A DNA stretch of 64,000 nt from Flammula alnicola (Eukaryota > Basidiomycota > Agaricomycetes > Agaricales > Strophariaceae), in the NCBI GenBank assembly GCA_015499995.1, contig JADNRV010000192.1, positions 29,742-93,741 of the forward strand, in the 5' to 3' direction. Every line of letters starts with the position of its first letter. Position 1 is the first letter of the stretch. The notes beneath the pieces are model-generated. The model saw nothing but the letters and a program-made list of their open reading frames with translations, was not told the DNA's origin and ran no database searches. The position numbers and the translations under genes are program-made. Shown piece after piece: positions 11,761-22,702 of the stretch.

Positions 11761-12173
11761 CCAACTAATAATGAGATTCTCATGGTCTTAGGAAAGAAAC
11801 TTTTGAAGGTTTGCTTCAAGCTGAGTATCTCAAGATAGTTGATGCTCAGCTAAATTAAATGTAGATTTTATTCTTCTTTTTACATATAAAATTGACCTTC
11901 ACTGTTTTTCTTCTACTAATAGAGAGGCTGTAAGAAGAGGTAATCTTACTCACCAAATGCCATAGTCTGTAGTCAAGCTGTCAGTATGAAAAGTAAAAAG
12001 TAAGGAAGGAAGCAGTAGGACTCACTCAGATTCAGTCATCACTTCCAGACTTCTTGCACTGGACAACAATTTAGAGGAACATAATGGTTGTCTCCTAAGA
12101 TTTGGGTAGAACAGTGATGTCACATGATATTGTGGAAATGAGACTAACTAACTGAATATCTGAATCACTCATC

Positions 12174-12452
12174 ATGTCTTTCACTCCAACTGTCATTTTG
12201 CCACTCCCATCCACTCCCAATGTTATTTTCACTGACTGTTGGCATGACTACAATACTACTCAGCTGTCAGACACCACCACATTTAACACAAGCATAAATG
12301 GGCATGTTAATGGTGTCTGTATTATGTGCAGTCATAGAGACATTGAAACACTGGAACATTGCCATATCATATCCCTTACTGAACCAAGCACTGTAAGTTG
12401 CTCATCTCCACTTGCTATTCATGATTTTTTTTCTGAAAGAGAGTTACAGTGA
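12174..12452 (+). pseudogene. Exon fragment with a possible HNH-like Cys/His motif
   Basis: The open frame from ATG 12174 contains a CIMCSHRDIETLEHCHII segment (C-x2-C followed by E-x-C-H-I), reminiscent of fungal HNH nuclease-type domains where a CxxC/His cluster precedes the catalytic H. It then reads into a gtaagt donor-like site near 12391. The rest is Thr/Ser/Pro-rich. Assignment is tentative: only one motif supports it and no complete domain can be followed. Confidence 0.3.
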
Positions 12453-12476
12453 AAGTTCATGTGGAGCCTGGGCTAC

Positions 12477-12640
12477 ACCTAGCTTTAATATAAATATTCA
12501 AGAAATAGAACACAGTTTTAGAGCATGTACCTGATCTACCAGAGAATGCATAGCAAAAAAAAAAAGTAAGTAAAAGGGCCAGTCACAAGCTCCTTCATCA
12601 TGTCTGACTTCTTGAGGTGAGGTTGGTACATACCGTTCAT
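12477..12640 (-). repeat. Right arm of the inverted repeat
   Basis: Reverse complement of 10878-11040. The very high similarity, compared with the decay of nearby coding sequence, suggests a recent inverted duplication or gene conversion between the arms. Confidence 0.85.
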
Positions 12641-12649
12641 GTTTCAAAC

Positions 12650-13299
12650 AATGCCAAATCTATTAGTCAAGAATCCTGCAATGGAATCCTTATGTGCCCC
12701 ATGCACCATTCAGCCTTTGTTAATTATTGGTTTTATATTCAGTGGAATTCTGAGGTGTAGTGTCATCCAGCAAAACCCATGCATATCCTCATCTTCATTA
12801 CTTTCAGGCCAACAAGTTTGTCATCATCAACTACTTATGGCTGGCAGACTATAAAGCTATACATGACAATGTGCTTCATTTTAACACCAATACGAAGTGA
12901 TGTCCCTTCCCCACTGCCTTTTTATGACATGAGTACCATGTTCACGACTTTCATCTCACCTATAGTGATTGTCCTGTCACCATCAAGAGAGGTGGTCTAT
13001 GAGGTGGATGTTTCTTTCATGGGTGTGATGTTGTGGGAGCACATGATGATGGTGCTCACAGATGTGATGGCAGTGGAGGCCATAATTATGGTGTTGTTGG
13101 TGCTGGCAAGCAGGTCAAAAGACATGATGCCAATGCGAGTGGGCATGATGACACAAACACCCTGACTTTTACTCCCATGTATTTGGAGGGTGACAACTTA
13201 GCAGCTTGGCTCAAAGCAGCTTGGGAACACTTGTAATGAAAGAATTGCATGGTGGAGAACCTGTTCTGGAATGGAACAGCTGAGGAGAACATCAAGAAG
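12650..13299 (+). other. Coding-like but unassigned sequence
   Basis: Plus-strand frames at 12779-13165 and 13033-13236 are open; the latter is rich in His/Asp/Gly. The composition (repeated GATG/TGATGG words) can by itself keep frames open. No domain, no defensible start and no splice chain were found. Confidence 0.25.
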
Positions 13300-13626
13300 G
13301 AGGTCTTTGCTGTGCCCCCCTATTCCTACCAGAATCCTGTGGAATCCGGTGGAATATCCTGCCAAAATGTTGAAATTTTTTGAAAAAGGGGCAAATTCCG
13401 AGATTCCACTAGAATGTTGACCAGAATGCAACAGGAGTGAAATGGCTGGAATGGAACAACCAGATATTCCACTGGAATGGAATAGAAATGCATTATGATT
13501 TGGTGATTTCTGATGTCTATATATAGAAATAGACATCAGTACCTGTCTGTGGTATTGAAATAAAATTGGATAGTGTGCCAAGACATATTCCCAATTAGAA
13601 AATTCAATATTTGGATCAGGTGATTT
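13300..13626 (+). mobile_element. Left part of a TGGAATCC-type TIR element, truncated
   Basis: Starts GAGGTCTTTGCTGTGCCCC and follows the other copies through the ATATTCCCAATTAGAAAATTC block, then stops exactly where a TGGACTCC-type element begins at 13627. The missing right half is not found beyond 14662, so the second element did not simply insert into it; a deletion or recombination is needed. Confidence 0.8.
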
Positions 13627-14662
13627 GAGGTCTTTACCCTCCCCCCCTTATTCCTGGTGGACTCTGGATGGACTCCGGTGGAGTGAAACAGTCCATATGG
13701 AGTCCAGGTGGACTATTTTTTGGCTGAGACGCCAGCCAAATTTTATGCCGGACTCCTGGTGGAGTCCAGATGGAGTCTGGACAAACTCTGGAGACTCCAT
13801 GTGGAGTCCTTGGAGTCCACTGGTTTTATAGTGGAACAGGAGTCCCAGGAGTTCAGATGGAGTCCAACAGGAGTCCAGATGATCCAACAGGAGTCTGGTG
13901 ATTTCCTTTTTTGGAAATACTGTTATTTTTAGCAACTGTATAAAATGACATCAAAGTGGCACTGTTGGATCTTTTTGTAATCAATAAATTTAGCAAGTGC
14001 AATTTTCAAAAGACTCGTGTTAGGTCGAGTATTTTGCATTTTTCTCACCAACCGAAGCATCTATTAATAGGATTTTGCATATTCAGAGTTTTGGAAGTAG
14101 GCTCTACAACTACCTTTTTTTGGCAAAAAATTCCCACAGTACCTGGGACCAGCCAAATAAGGCAATATATCATGCTGACATAACCTGGTCCATGTGTATC
14201 TAGAATCTTCTTAAATTTCTGAATCTGATGGTACCTCACTTGACCCTGAATCTCATGACTAATGTCACAAAATAGATAGATATATTAGAGAAAAGAAGGT
14301 ATATAGGGCGCTCTTTTTGCTTGGTTAAACAAAGTCCTCTGGTGTAGTGGTTAAATGATTTGTTCTAATAGCTTTCTGGTAGCTCTGGGTTCAATTACTG
14401 TTAGATGCAAACTTTTTGGTGATTTTTTTTTTCTGAGTTTTGTCTAAGCCCACCAGTTGAAGTTGTGTCATTTGTGGACTCCATATAGAGTCCATCCGGA
14501 GTTTATGTGGAGTTTATGTGGATTCCACCAGACTCCATGTGGACTCCATGTGGACTCCACCAGACTCCATATAGAGTCCATCAGGAGTCCATCTGGACTC
14601 CGCCAATTTTATGCGGAGTCTGTGGAGTCCACCAGGAATAGGTGGAGGAGGGTAAAGTACTG
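13627..14662 (+). mobile_element. TGGACTCC-type TIR element, ~1.04 kb, with complete tRNA-like module
   Basis: Left end GAGGTCTTTACCCTCCCCCC and right end GGAGGGTAAAGTACTG. Many TGGACTCC/GGAGTCCA words sit on both sides. It holds the best plus-strand tRNA-like module of the family (14333-14405). The flanks ggtgattt / attatatc do not match, consistent with a rearranged junction on the left. Confidence 0.85.
14333..14405 (+). other. tRNA-like module (A and B boxes) inside a TIR element
   Basis: A box TGGTGTAGTGG at 14340-14350 and B box GGGTTCAATTAC at 14388-14399 lie at tRNA-like spacing, with a degenerate anticodon arm between. Pol III internal promoters have this arrangement (established). 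The stems are too poor for a functional tRNA, so this is tRNA-derived or tRNA-mimicking sequence. Confidence 0.65.
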
Positions 14663-15292
14663 ATTATATCAATCATCAAACATCAGACTACTTATGTTGT
14701 ACATGGTGCAATTCTGGTCCATTAAATGGCTCTGCTCTATAATGACTGAAGATAAACTGGGACGGCTATATTACCAATAAGCCTTCAATACACAGGTATG
14801 TTATTCTATTAAATTTAAAATTCTGTATATAAAATTGACAACATACTAGGCACGTGAACAATTAAATTCATGGCTTGGTGGCTTTGAATCAATTCTTAAA
14901 CAAATGAAAACTGGAAATTTTGACTGGTTCTTGCATGCTATACTTTTTTATCACACCCAGGATGTTATTCAAAAACAAGATCAGAGGGAAACACCTCATC
15001 AGATTGATGACAATGAAGATGATGAAGGGGATAAAAGTGAGGAAAATGTTGTAGAAAGACATTGGGATGTAGAAGATTGAAGGAATCAAGCAAAAAGAAG
15101 TGTATTTTAATGTATTGACATATGTTAGTATTTACAAATGATTGATGGTTATTTAAACTGTATAGTTCACTGATAGCTTAGTTGAATTTTATTTATAAGC
15201 TCCAAAAAATTGTTTAGTTCCTAAATTATTTCTTTGCAACCTGGACTTCATTGGGAATAATAAGTTAGAGGTTTTTTTTCTTGTGGCTCAAA
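14663..15292. other. No gene recognised
   Basis: A/T-rich DNA. A plus-strand segment at ~14960-15075 (Asp/Glu-rich: DDNEDDEG-type) could be the end of a decayed exon followed by a TGA at 15079. Nothing else is supportable. Confidence 0.25.
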
Positions 15293-15505
15293 TATACTGT
15301 AATCCATCTGGACTCTGTCTGGACTCCATGAGGACTCCATGAGGACTCCAGATGGAGTCTGGCGGGACTCCAGATGGACTCTGTTCCTTCAAAGTGGAAA
15401 TATGCAAGGTTAAGTATGTTCTATCTGGACTCCACCTGGACTCCACCAGAATTATCTGGAGTCCCTGGACTCCACCCGGAGTCTGTGAGACAATGTAAAG
15501 TACTG
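15293..15505. mobile_element. Minimal (~210 bp) TGGACTCC-type relic
   Basis: A cluster of CTGGACTCC/GGAGTC words ending in CAATGTAAAGTACTG, the family right terminus. The whole internal core is missing, which leaves almost only subterminal repeats. Confidence 0.55.
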
Positions 15506-15640
15506 AATAAGGAAGATGGTAGGAGGCATGTTAATGCTTTCTTCAGTGTGAATAGTGTTGTCGACATTGAATGTGATGGTCTTGATGTAACTTTAATGTT
15601 CTCCATATAGCCAGATGTGAGTGAGGTGGTAGCAATATTG

Positions 15641-16156
15641 TCAGTTTATAGGATTATCCTTATTCTCCAAGAAAATGACCGGAGTTTCAACTTGTAGATC
15701 TGTCATATGCCTAAGGTGTTTGGTATCGAGAATGAACTGCCATATGGTAGAATGAAAGGCATGAGCAAATGTGATGATGATTATGGCATTGGAAGGAATA
15801 AAAAGGGGTGCAGGTTTGATTTGATTCTTTTTGTAGACATCATTAAGCTTCTTCCAACGTAGCCCAGGAATGTAGCAATGATAGTTGAAGGGATGTGTAT
15901 CATCAGGCCAGCCAGTTAATGGCAAAGAAGAGGCATAGAAACATTCTTTATCTCCTGAAGGCTCCATAGTAGAGTCATTAGGTGGCAACACAGAGCATAG
16001 TTTGTTAGTGATTTGAGTGGTGAAGTGGTCTAGCTCATCCTGTGATCTATAGGGCAAAGAGTGAATGATAGTAGCAGGTGTTTTCATTTGAGAGATTAGA
16101 ACCTTGGGCATTTCAGCAAGGTACACCATAGGTAGGTAAGAAAGAGAGGTGTTCAA
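15641..16156 (-). pseudogene. 171-residue open frame, unidentified, downstream of gypsy integrase
   Basis: A minus-strand frame of 171 codons with a plausible protein-like composition but no motif I recognise. It lies directly 3' of the gypsy integrase C-terminus on the same strand, so it could belong to the same element or to the flanking DNA. I give no function. Confidence 0.3.
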
Positions 16157-16299
16157 TGAAGAGCATCATAATGATGGTGATGGCTTATCAATGTCAGTCA
16201 CAATGATTGAAGGGTAATTGAATGTATTGTTATTGTGAGAGGCAGGGATGGAAAGGTTATGCAAGAATCAGCTAGTTGGTATGTAGTATGAGTCTAATG

Positions 16300-16786
16300 A
16301 AAGGGTTTCTTGGGTGCATAGTATGAATAAGGAGCAGCTGGACATTTTGGTTTAGAAAGAAAAAAAGTATGGATTTTTTTACATGCTTCATCAACTTTTT
16401 TTGGTTGCAGTTATTTTTCTTGACTGTTCTTTGAAGGCTAATCTGAGTGATCAAGATTATCTGAGCCCAATTCTGTTTCTGAGTCTTCCTGTAGATTCTT
16501 ATGCATAAATGCATGCTTTCATGTGATGTAGGGTAGTAGGCAGAAAGCACCATATGTGTTTCTTAGTAGTGTTCCATTTTCTCATGTTTATAATTTCCTC
16601 CTTTGGTGGTTTGGTATACCTTGTAAGGTCCCAAATATCATGGTTTATGCTTCCTGTTGTGTGACATTTCAATAGCCATATTCCAAACCAGTATTAATTT
16701 TCCTAGCTGGTATGTATTTTTTGCAAGATACTTTCTAAATCACTTTTCAAAAATTTCTTTAGATGCAAATAGTGCTTTCTTTAGTG
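16300..16786 (-). pseudogene. Ty3/gypsy integrase C-terminal part, broken
   Basis: The minus strand encodes a segment with MAIEMSHNRKHKP.YLGPYKV..TTKGGNY, which matches the C-terminal region after the integrase core in mushroom gypsy elements (basic RK..PRYLGPY and T.GGSY signatures). Several stops and shifts are visible. Its upstream half lies at 22017 and beyond; the two are separated by the 5.2 kb TIR element whose TSD ctttagtg flanks the break. Removing one TSD and the insert joins the two halves at a sensible position of the same reading direction. Confidence 0.7.
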
Positions 16787-17039
16787 GAGGTCTTTACACT
16801 GCCCCATCTGTTCCACATGGACTCCATGGACAATCTGTGGACTTTTTACAATTTCTTTTCACATTTGATTTTGGTGAAAACACCTGCCAAATTGCAATTT
16901 TCAGTCCACAAAAAGTCCATGAAAAGTCCACAAAAAATCCACACAATGTCCATTTTGGGTGTGGACTCCATGGACTGTCTGTGGACAATGCCATGAATTT
17001 TGTGGACTTGCCTTTACCATATTACTAATATGGCAAAAA

Positions 17040-17115
17040 ATAAAGTGCCATATGGGGGACTTGAACTGGTAACTAATGTAATATTAGTATTGCTGCGCTC
17101 TAACCACCTGCGTCA
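17040..17115 (-). other. tRNA-like module inside the large TIR element
   Basis: On the minus strand, A box GTGGTTAGAGCG (17095-17106 on +) and B box GTTCAAGTCCCCC (from ~17055) sit at tRNA spacing, with a degenerate anticodon arm made of ATTACATTAG-like sequence. The position (just inside the subterminal repeat array) parallels the tRNA-like modules in the 1 kb families. Confidence 0.6.
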
Positions 17116-17159
17116 AATTGGTATTTTGAAAATATTAAATTCAGTTGTATACATACTGA

Positions 17160-17590
17160 CCGGCATCTGCCAATCGGCAACCGGGTGCCATGTGATGGTG
17201 ACACAGCTGCAATGTCGCCACATCACCACATTTCTTCCCTCCCACCACCATCCCCCTCCACGCGGACCACCCACTCACACCGCACAACCACAACCATGAC
17301 CACCATGACCACTGTGACCATGACACTGACACCGACGGCGATGGCAGTTGCCACCAGTGCACCACGCAATGATGACGACAGTGTGGATACACAGAGCCTA
17401 CTCAGCAGGACAATGTGACAATGCAGCACGTGAGGAAAAACATGCTGCGGGGGGGTGCTAGACACGAAGGAGAGACCCAGCAATGGGAGGCCCACCAGGT
17501 ACATCATAAATGACGACACCACAATGACGGCTAACCCCCCACTCCATCCCCTGCAGATGTAATGTGCCCGCTGGGCATTGAAATGATGCC
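17160..17590. repeat. GC-rich GACA/CCACCATGAC block, left copy
   Basis: Irregular CATGAC/CACCATGACC words. Its end (GTAATGTGCCC..GGCATTGAAATGATGCCGACAG) is recognisably repeated near 20985-21025, inside the right-hand block. Open frames here are compositional. Confidence 0.5.
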
Positions 17591-20500
17591 GACAGTAAAG
17601 TGCTAGGTTTCATCTACATCTAGCTAGTGGTGCAGAAAGAACTCTACACTCAACACAACCAAACCACAAAACCAACAACTTGACTAGACATAGTCTTGTG
17701 TGCGAGTCTCAGGGGTAAAGTATGAAAAAGGAGAAGTGCTTCGACTTGTAAACAAGTCTATGCAGGTTTTGGTATGGGGCGGGTTTTAGTTCTGTAGAAC
17801 TGGTTTGGTGACTTTCTAACTCAAACAATGCCGAACTCGGACTTCCTTTAACTTGACAACTGGTACAAACTTTTGACTTTAACTTGACTTTAACAACCTG
17901 GAACTTTCATGCAGTGACCGCGATGAGTATGCACTATGACTTTCATGCTACCACAATGGAATCACGCTATGACTTTCACATGGTCACAACGGGTGCACAC
18001 TACACTTTACAGAAACACGCATCAAACTCTGGTTAACTACTCCTCAAACTTGCAGTGATAGCAAAGCTGTTTTGAAGTGTCAAATGTTGGTCTTTATTAA
18101 ATCTAGTCTGGTGCGATGAGGTTAAATCATTCCCTTAAGTGTTTTCACTGGTTTTAAAGCATCAACTGTGGGGTGGATTGTCTCCCCTACTACGTGCGTT
18201 ACAAGCATATGTTATACCTACTGAGTGCCAAGCCTCTACATGTTGCATATGATTCTATGTGTCTAATAGCGCTACTGCTACTGGTTCATGGTGTCGTGAT
18301 TATGGGTCTGCTCGGTAACAGTAACTGGTGAGTCCCCGTTTTCTGGCATATGTTTTGGTTTCAAGGATGAACTGCTATGTCGCAGAACACCGTCTTTGGG
18401 TCAATACAGTTGGGTCCATTTTTAGACACATTATTGCCCAATCGGGATGCACAGCACATTCAGCATGGGTTTTTCTTTTTGCCGGTGCAGCACAGTCATC
18501 AGTCAAGTTGGAGCTGCTGCCTCTATGGTGGTGTTTCCCGCATGCTTCACTATGAGCTGGTCTTTGAGCGCTCAGCCTGTTCGGAACCGAACTACTTGGC
18601 CGTTCTATGTGTATAACAGACAGATGGGTGTATGGGACAATGTGGACCACCTAGTCATGTGTCCTTTGGCCTGCGATTGACGCATCTAACGTCATATCCA
18701 TATTGAACTATTCATGCCTCAAGGCTTCGGGATTCTCATTCTACGTGGGTTTCTCCAGTTGAAGCCTCTTGTTTGATGCACAGGGACACACAGTGAAGAG
18801 ACTGCGAGCGGCTAGCTGTGAACGGACTACTATTCTCCTTACCTGAGCTATTTTTAGCACTTAGTAAAGCTTATACTGTAGTCTAAATGTTACAAGTCCG
18901 GACATTACAATGACAAGACTACTAAGGACTATAGGAAACTATGCAAGATAACGAGGAATGCGCGGTTTAATAAAGACATTATCATTAGTAACTATTGAGA
19001 TAATAGTCAATACATCTAATGAAGTGTATGGAAATAGGCACCTTTCAGTAATATCTTAACCATCCGGCCTATACAGCGAGGGCGCGGATCTCTAGATTAA
19101 AGAACAGACATCTAGGCACACTACAGGACAGGTTGCGTGACATTGCCGAAGGCACCAAGGACAGTGGAGTAGCCGGGGTAAAGCAGATGCCCATAGACGT
19201 GCCTGTAGCAACGCCGATCAAAGCTCAGATCAGAGGGATACTTTTTATTTGGGACACATACCATATCGGGTAATAACTGGGTACAGGAAGATTTCCGGGG
19301 TGCATAACTCGACACAGCGAGATCCCAGATGTGCGCCGAAGGTACCAGAGTATCAGGTACAGAGGATGAAGGGTTACAACCCTAATCACAAGCATTATCT
19401 CGGACAGAATGTGCGTGGATTGCCCGAGCATCTCCGATGAGACATAGGCGCTTCCATGCTCTGTTCAGTCAATAACCAACGACAGGACAAGGTACCAATG
19501 AAAACGAAAGGTCACGAGCCTGTATACCATGTGGTCGAGGAGGGTTAAGTGTTAGGTGCTTAAGTTAGCTGAGCTGACAATGATCTGAGCTCCCGATCCA
19601 ACCAAAAAGGCATGATTGAGCAGATGAGCATGGAAACTGTACTCCACAAGGCCGCCGCTCACGCACGAATGCCCATGAAATCTCTATATTCTTGTCATTG
19701 CATCTATGTAATAGTATATTGTCTCAGTAGTATATAAGCAGCCCTGTAACACCGTAGAATACAAGCAATTTACCACCCACGAGATACAAGCGCTTAAGAA
19801 GTTATATCTTAAGTGTTTCGCCTCTAAGTACTAAGTAGCTTCAAAGCGAGAGTCCCATAATATAAAAAGAAACCAAGTAACAATATAAACGAACTGTTAA
19901 GATGAGAACACATGTCTAAGTGATTCACCAAGACAAGTAAAGAGAGTTATAAGCCAAGGAACCTGTCTAAGTGACTTGTTCAAAACCTACCCTCTGTCAA
20001 AGGACATCTGGGGACCTGGACTGTAGTGTCAGTAGACAAAGCGTCTACGCACCTCTGACCATTGTTTAGGAACTGTAGTGTCGGCAGATAAGGAGTCTGC
20101 GTGCCTCTTTCCACTAGTAGAGTTTTTGAGACAAAGTAAAGACAAGTAAAGGGCATAGAGCCATCTTCTCAATTGGAGAACAAGTTAGAATGAGATCAGC
20201 TAGCAGTTTGTGCATAGAGCACTAGTTTCCGAGTACCAGATCAGAATTTACACAAGTCTATTGGACTTAAAACGACCCATTGACTATAAACACACCTAAG
20301 GCCTTGCCTGAGCCGTTACATAGTAAACACCTTCTTTTATTGCACACCTACTATCAGGTATCGATATTATAAAACTATTATCCTCCCCTTGGACAAACTA
20401 AGTCAACTAAACATTGATTTGGGTGTTTGAGTGTAGTAAAGTAGTTATTAAACAGTGAAGCAAGTCGGAATTGATAGTATCTCTTTAGTAGACATTACAA

Positions 20501-20760
20501 GGTCTATTAAAAGCGGCTACTTGACTATTCAGTAAGTTCACACACACCCCACAACAAGCATCTTTAATGGAGGTCATGCTTCTTTGGCATCAACCTTAGT
20601 TCTACATGTACTTCTGAGCTTACTAGCTAGGCCTGCCAGACCGTAGATAGTTACTTCTGTTGTACTTGGTTATGTGGTTTCCTGCATATAACCCACTTAG
20701 TCCGAGTCGGCCAGCACAAGGTATGCTGCCTACCCTTGTTTCCCTAGTGTAATAGGTTGA
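17591..20760. other. Probable LTR-retroelement-derived DNA, no coding capacity
   Basis: About 3.1 kb with balanced composition and no open frame of note. It has TATA-type sequence (tagtatataagcag near 19730) followed by a purine-rich transcribed-looking leader and several short repeated phrases (for example GAACTGTAGTGTC..GTCTGC near 20020 and 20070), which look like LTR or leader DNA. It separates two repeats of the GACA block, so it may be an insertion within the large element. I could not define termini. Confidence 0.35.
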
Positions 20761-20789
20761 TTGATTGGGAAATCGCAAAATTTCATGGG

Positions 20790-21560
20790 TGGACCGTGCT
20801 GCACCCTATCAACGGCAGTGTTGGACATGACAGACCACCACCACTGCATCTGCCACATGACGCCAGACGTGCAGCAGTGCTGTCTGCCTGCCCACTGCCC
20901 CATCGCTGCTGCTGCCAGCCCAAATTGGCACAAGCGACAGCGATGGACGTGACAATGACATGACGAGGGACCCCCACCTCCTCGCAGATACCATGTGCCC
21001 CAGGCCATGAAATGACCCTGACAGCAGTGTCACAGGCAACCGCCCACCATGACCACAATGGTTGCGCAACCACCATGACGGGCACACAATAGCAATGACA
21101 GCAGGAGCACAACATCGTGCTCCCATGTTGTTCTGATGTCGAGTGGGCGGTCACAACAACAATGACAACATGATGAGAAAGGGGACACTGATGCTGACAT
21201 GACACCATCCGCTGACCCTAGCCATCCCTGAAAACAGGTCCGGCCAGAGGCGTGAGGCCAGCAGCGTGAGGCCAGCAGCATTGCACCACTGCTGGTCCGT
21301 GGATGCCACCTCCCTTGGCCCACCCTTGGTGCCTCGCACCAGCACCACCCTGATGACATTGATGACACCGATAGCACTGCACCACCCAACTGCCTGATGT
21401 GAAGTGCCCATGGATGCCCGTAAGTACGACACTGCAGCGAACCCACAGCCCCCTCAACCCACTACATTACCTCTGCCCTGCCCCACCACGTCACCCCGCA
21501 ATGTGCTCACTGCTGCCATTTTCCTCCTTTCATTGACTCTCCATCACCCCTGCTGGCTGT
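20790..21560. repeat. GC-rich GACA/CCACCATGAC block, right copy
   Basis: Same word bias as the left block (GACATGAC, ACCACCATGACGGGC, TGATGACAC). Minus-strand and plus-strand open frames overlap extensively here, and none shows a domain. It ends before the right subterminal AAAGTCCAC array. Confidence 0.5.
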
Positions 21561-22016
21561 GGGATCACACCACTCCTGGCCCTGTTGTGTACATAATTGA
21601 CTAGTTCAGTAGTTTATTCCTTATGTATTCTAATAGTTTTTTAATGTTATCAATCTATTAACTTGTAATGTCTGGTTGTAATAGCAAGTCCACATAAGTC
21701 CACAGAGAGTCCATGGACTTTGGTATTTTCAATTTAATGTAAGTCTAGGTTCACTCAAAGTCCAAAGTCCACAGAAAGTCCACAAAAGTCCACACACATA
21801 ATATATATTGCTAATTTCATGCTCTGGACTGGGCATGGACTTTGTGTGGACTTTGTGTGGACTTTGTGTGGACTGTCCATGGACTTCCGTGGACTAATTT
21901 TATCAAAAACGAGAAAAATGTCATTAAGTTAAAAGTCCACAGATTGTCCATGGAATTCCATGGAGTCCATGGAGTGCATGTGGACAGGTGGGGCACTGTA
22001 AAGTACAGCTTTAGTG

Positions 22017-22702
22017 TGGCCACAGCTTATGCAATGTCTTCAGGATGTTTGGCAATCTGTTGTGATTGAAGAGCCAAGAGATCTGATGTTGAGATCCCTG
22101 CTTTTTCTTTGACTAAAAAGGTAGCTTCTACAAGATCTAATGGTAAGATTGGTTCTGTGGCATAGAGAAGTTGGAATAGGGAAAATCCAGTTACTGAGCC
22201 TATAGTAACATGATCAGTGAAAACTACTTTTGTGATGTGATCAGGCCATTTGCATAGGTCTCCTTGGCAAGCTTTAATAATAGCTTCTCTGAGAATAAAG
22301 TGGCTGCATTCTACTACTCTGTTTGCATAATGATTATAGAATGGAGTTGTCAATGGAGCTTCCAGGCAACTGGTGTCTTGTTTAGTTAGTAGTTTGAGAG
22401 TGTGATGTAGATGCAAACATTCTGCTTGCTGATCTCACTCTGTTTCATCAGTATGTGTGCATGCTTCTATCGTTCGTAGTTTGAGGTCGCCTCTCATAGT
22501 GAAATGGAATATGTTGGCTTGAGTCATCTGGAGGATGTGTATGTCTTCTTCCAGTCATTGTATGGTTTATTGGACCTCATGAAACATGTCGAGCATAGCA
22601 CACTCAACATTTCATCTTTCATGGGCTTGTAGAATAGATGCATAGTATATATCATTTTTGACAAGGTCAATGAATTCTCAATGGGTCAAGGGAGGAAGGG
22701 AC
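22017..22702 (-). pseudogene. Ty3/gypsy integrase core C-terminal half, decayed
   Basis: The minus-strand frame 22416-22027 carries YNHYANRVVECSHF..REAIIKAC followed by a W..V.F.D..TIG..TGFS...L..A.EP.LPLDLVEATFLV pattern. This is the end of the retroviral-type integrase core (the N..VE.. helix containing the catalytic Glu region) and the linker in mushroom gypsy polyproteins. Upstream sequence to ~22700 continues as coding-like but with stops. It ends at the TSD of the 5.2 kb insertion and resumes at 16786. Confidence 0.75.

Larger units (their letters stand above)
16787..22008 (+). mobile_element. 5.2 kb TIR element with perfect 8-bp TSD (ctttagtg)
   Basis: Left end GAGGTCTTTACACTGCCCC, right end GGGGCACTGTAAAGTACAG. 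TSD ctttagtg lies at 16779-16786 and 22009-22016. Subterminal zones are dense in GTGGACTTT/AAAGTCCAC and CATGGACTCC words (16810-17010 and 21680-21985). It lies in a decayed gypsy integrase. Its termini are clearly homologous to the ~1 kb TGGAATCC and TGGACTCC families. Despite its length no transposase frame is visible; inside are a tRNA-like module, two GC-rich GACA-type blocks and ~3.1 kb of LTR-like DNA. It is therefore non-autonomous or heavily decayed. An 8-bp TSD fits hAT-like or KDZ/Zisupton-like elements (family knowledge); the sequence does not decide between them. Confidence 0.85.

Noticed and set aside
13619..14670. TGGACTCC element at 13627 as a clean insertion into the TGGAATCC element at 13300
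   Set aside because: The right half of the outer element is not found after 14662 and no TSD matches, so a simple nested insertion is not supported.
17591..20760. Complete LTR retrotransposon inside the 5.2 kb element
   Set aside because: LTR-like features are present, but I could not find two matching LTRs, a TSD or any gag/pol motif.
20783..21446. Long overlapping open frames on both strands in the 5.2 kb element
   Set aside because: The GACA/CATGAC composition suppresses stops in several frames at once; residues are repetitive (Cys/His/Ser/Val) without domain order.
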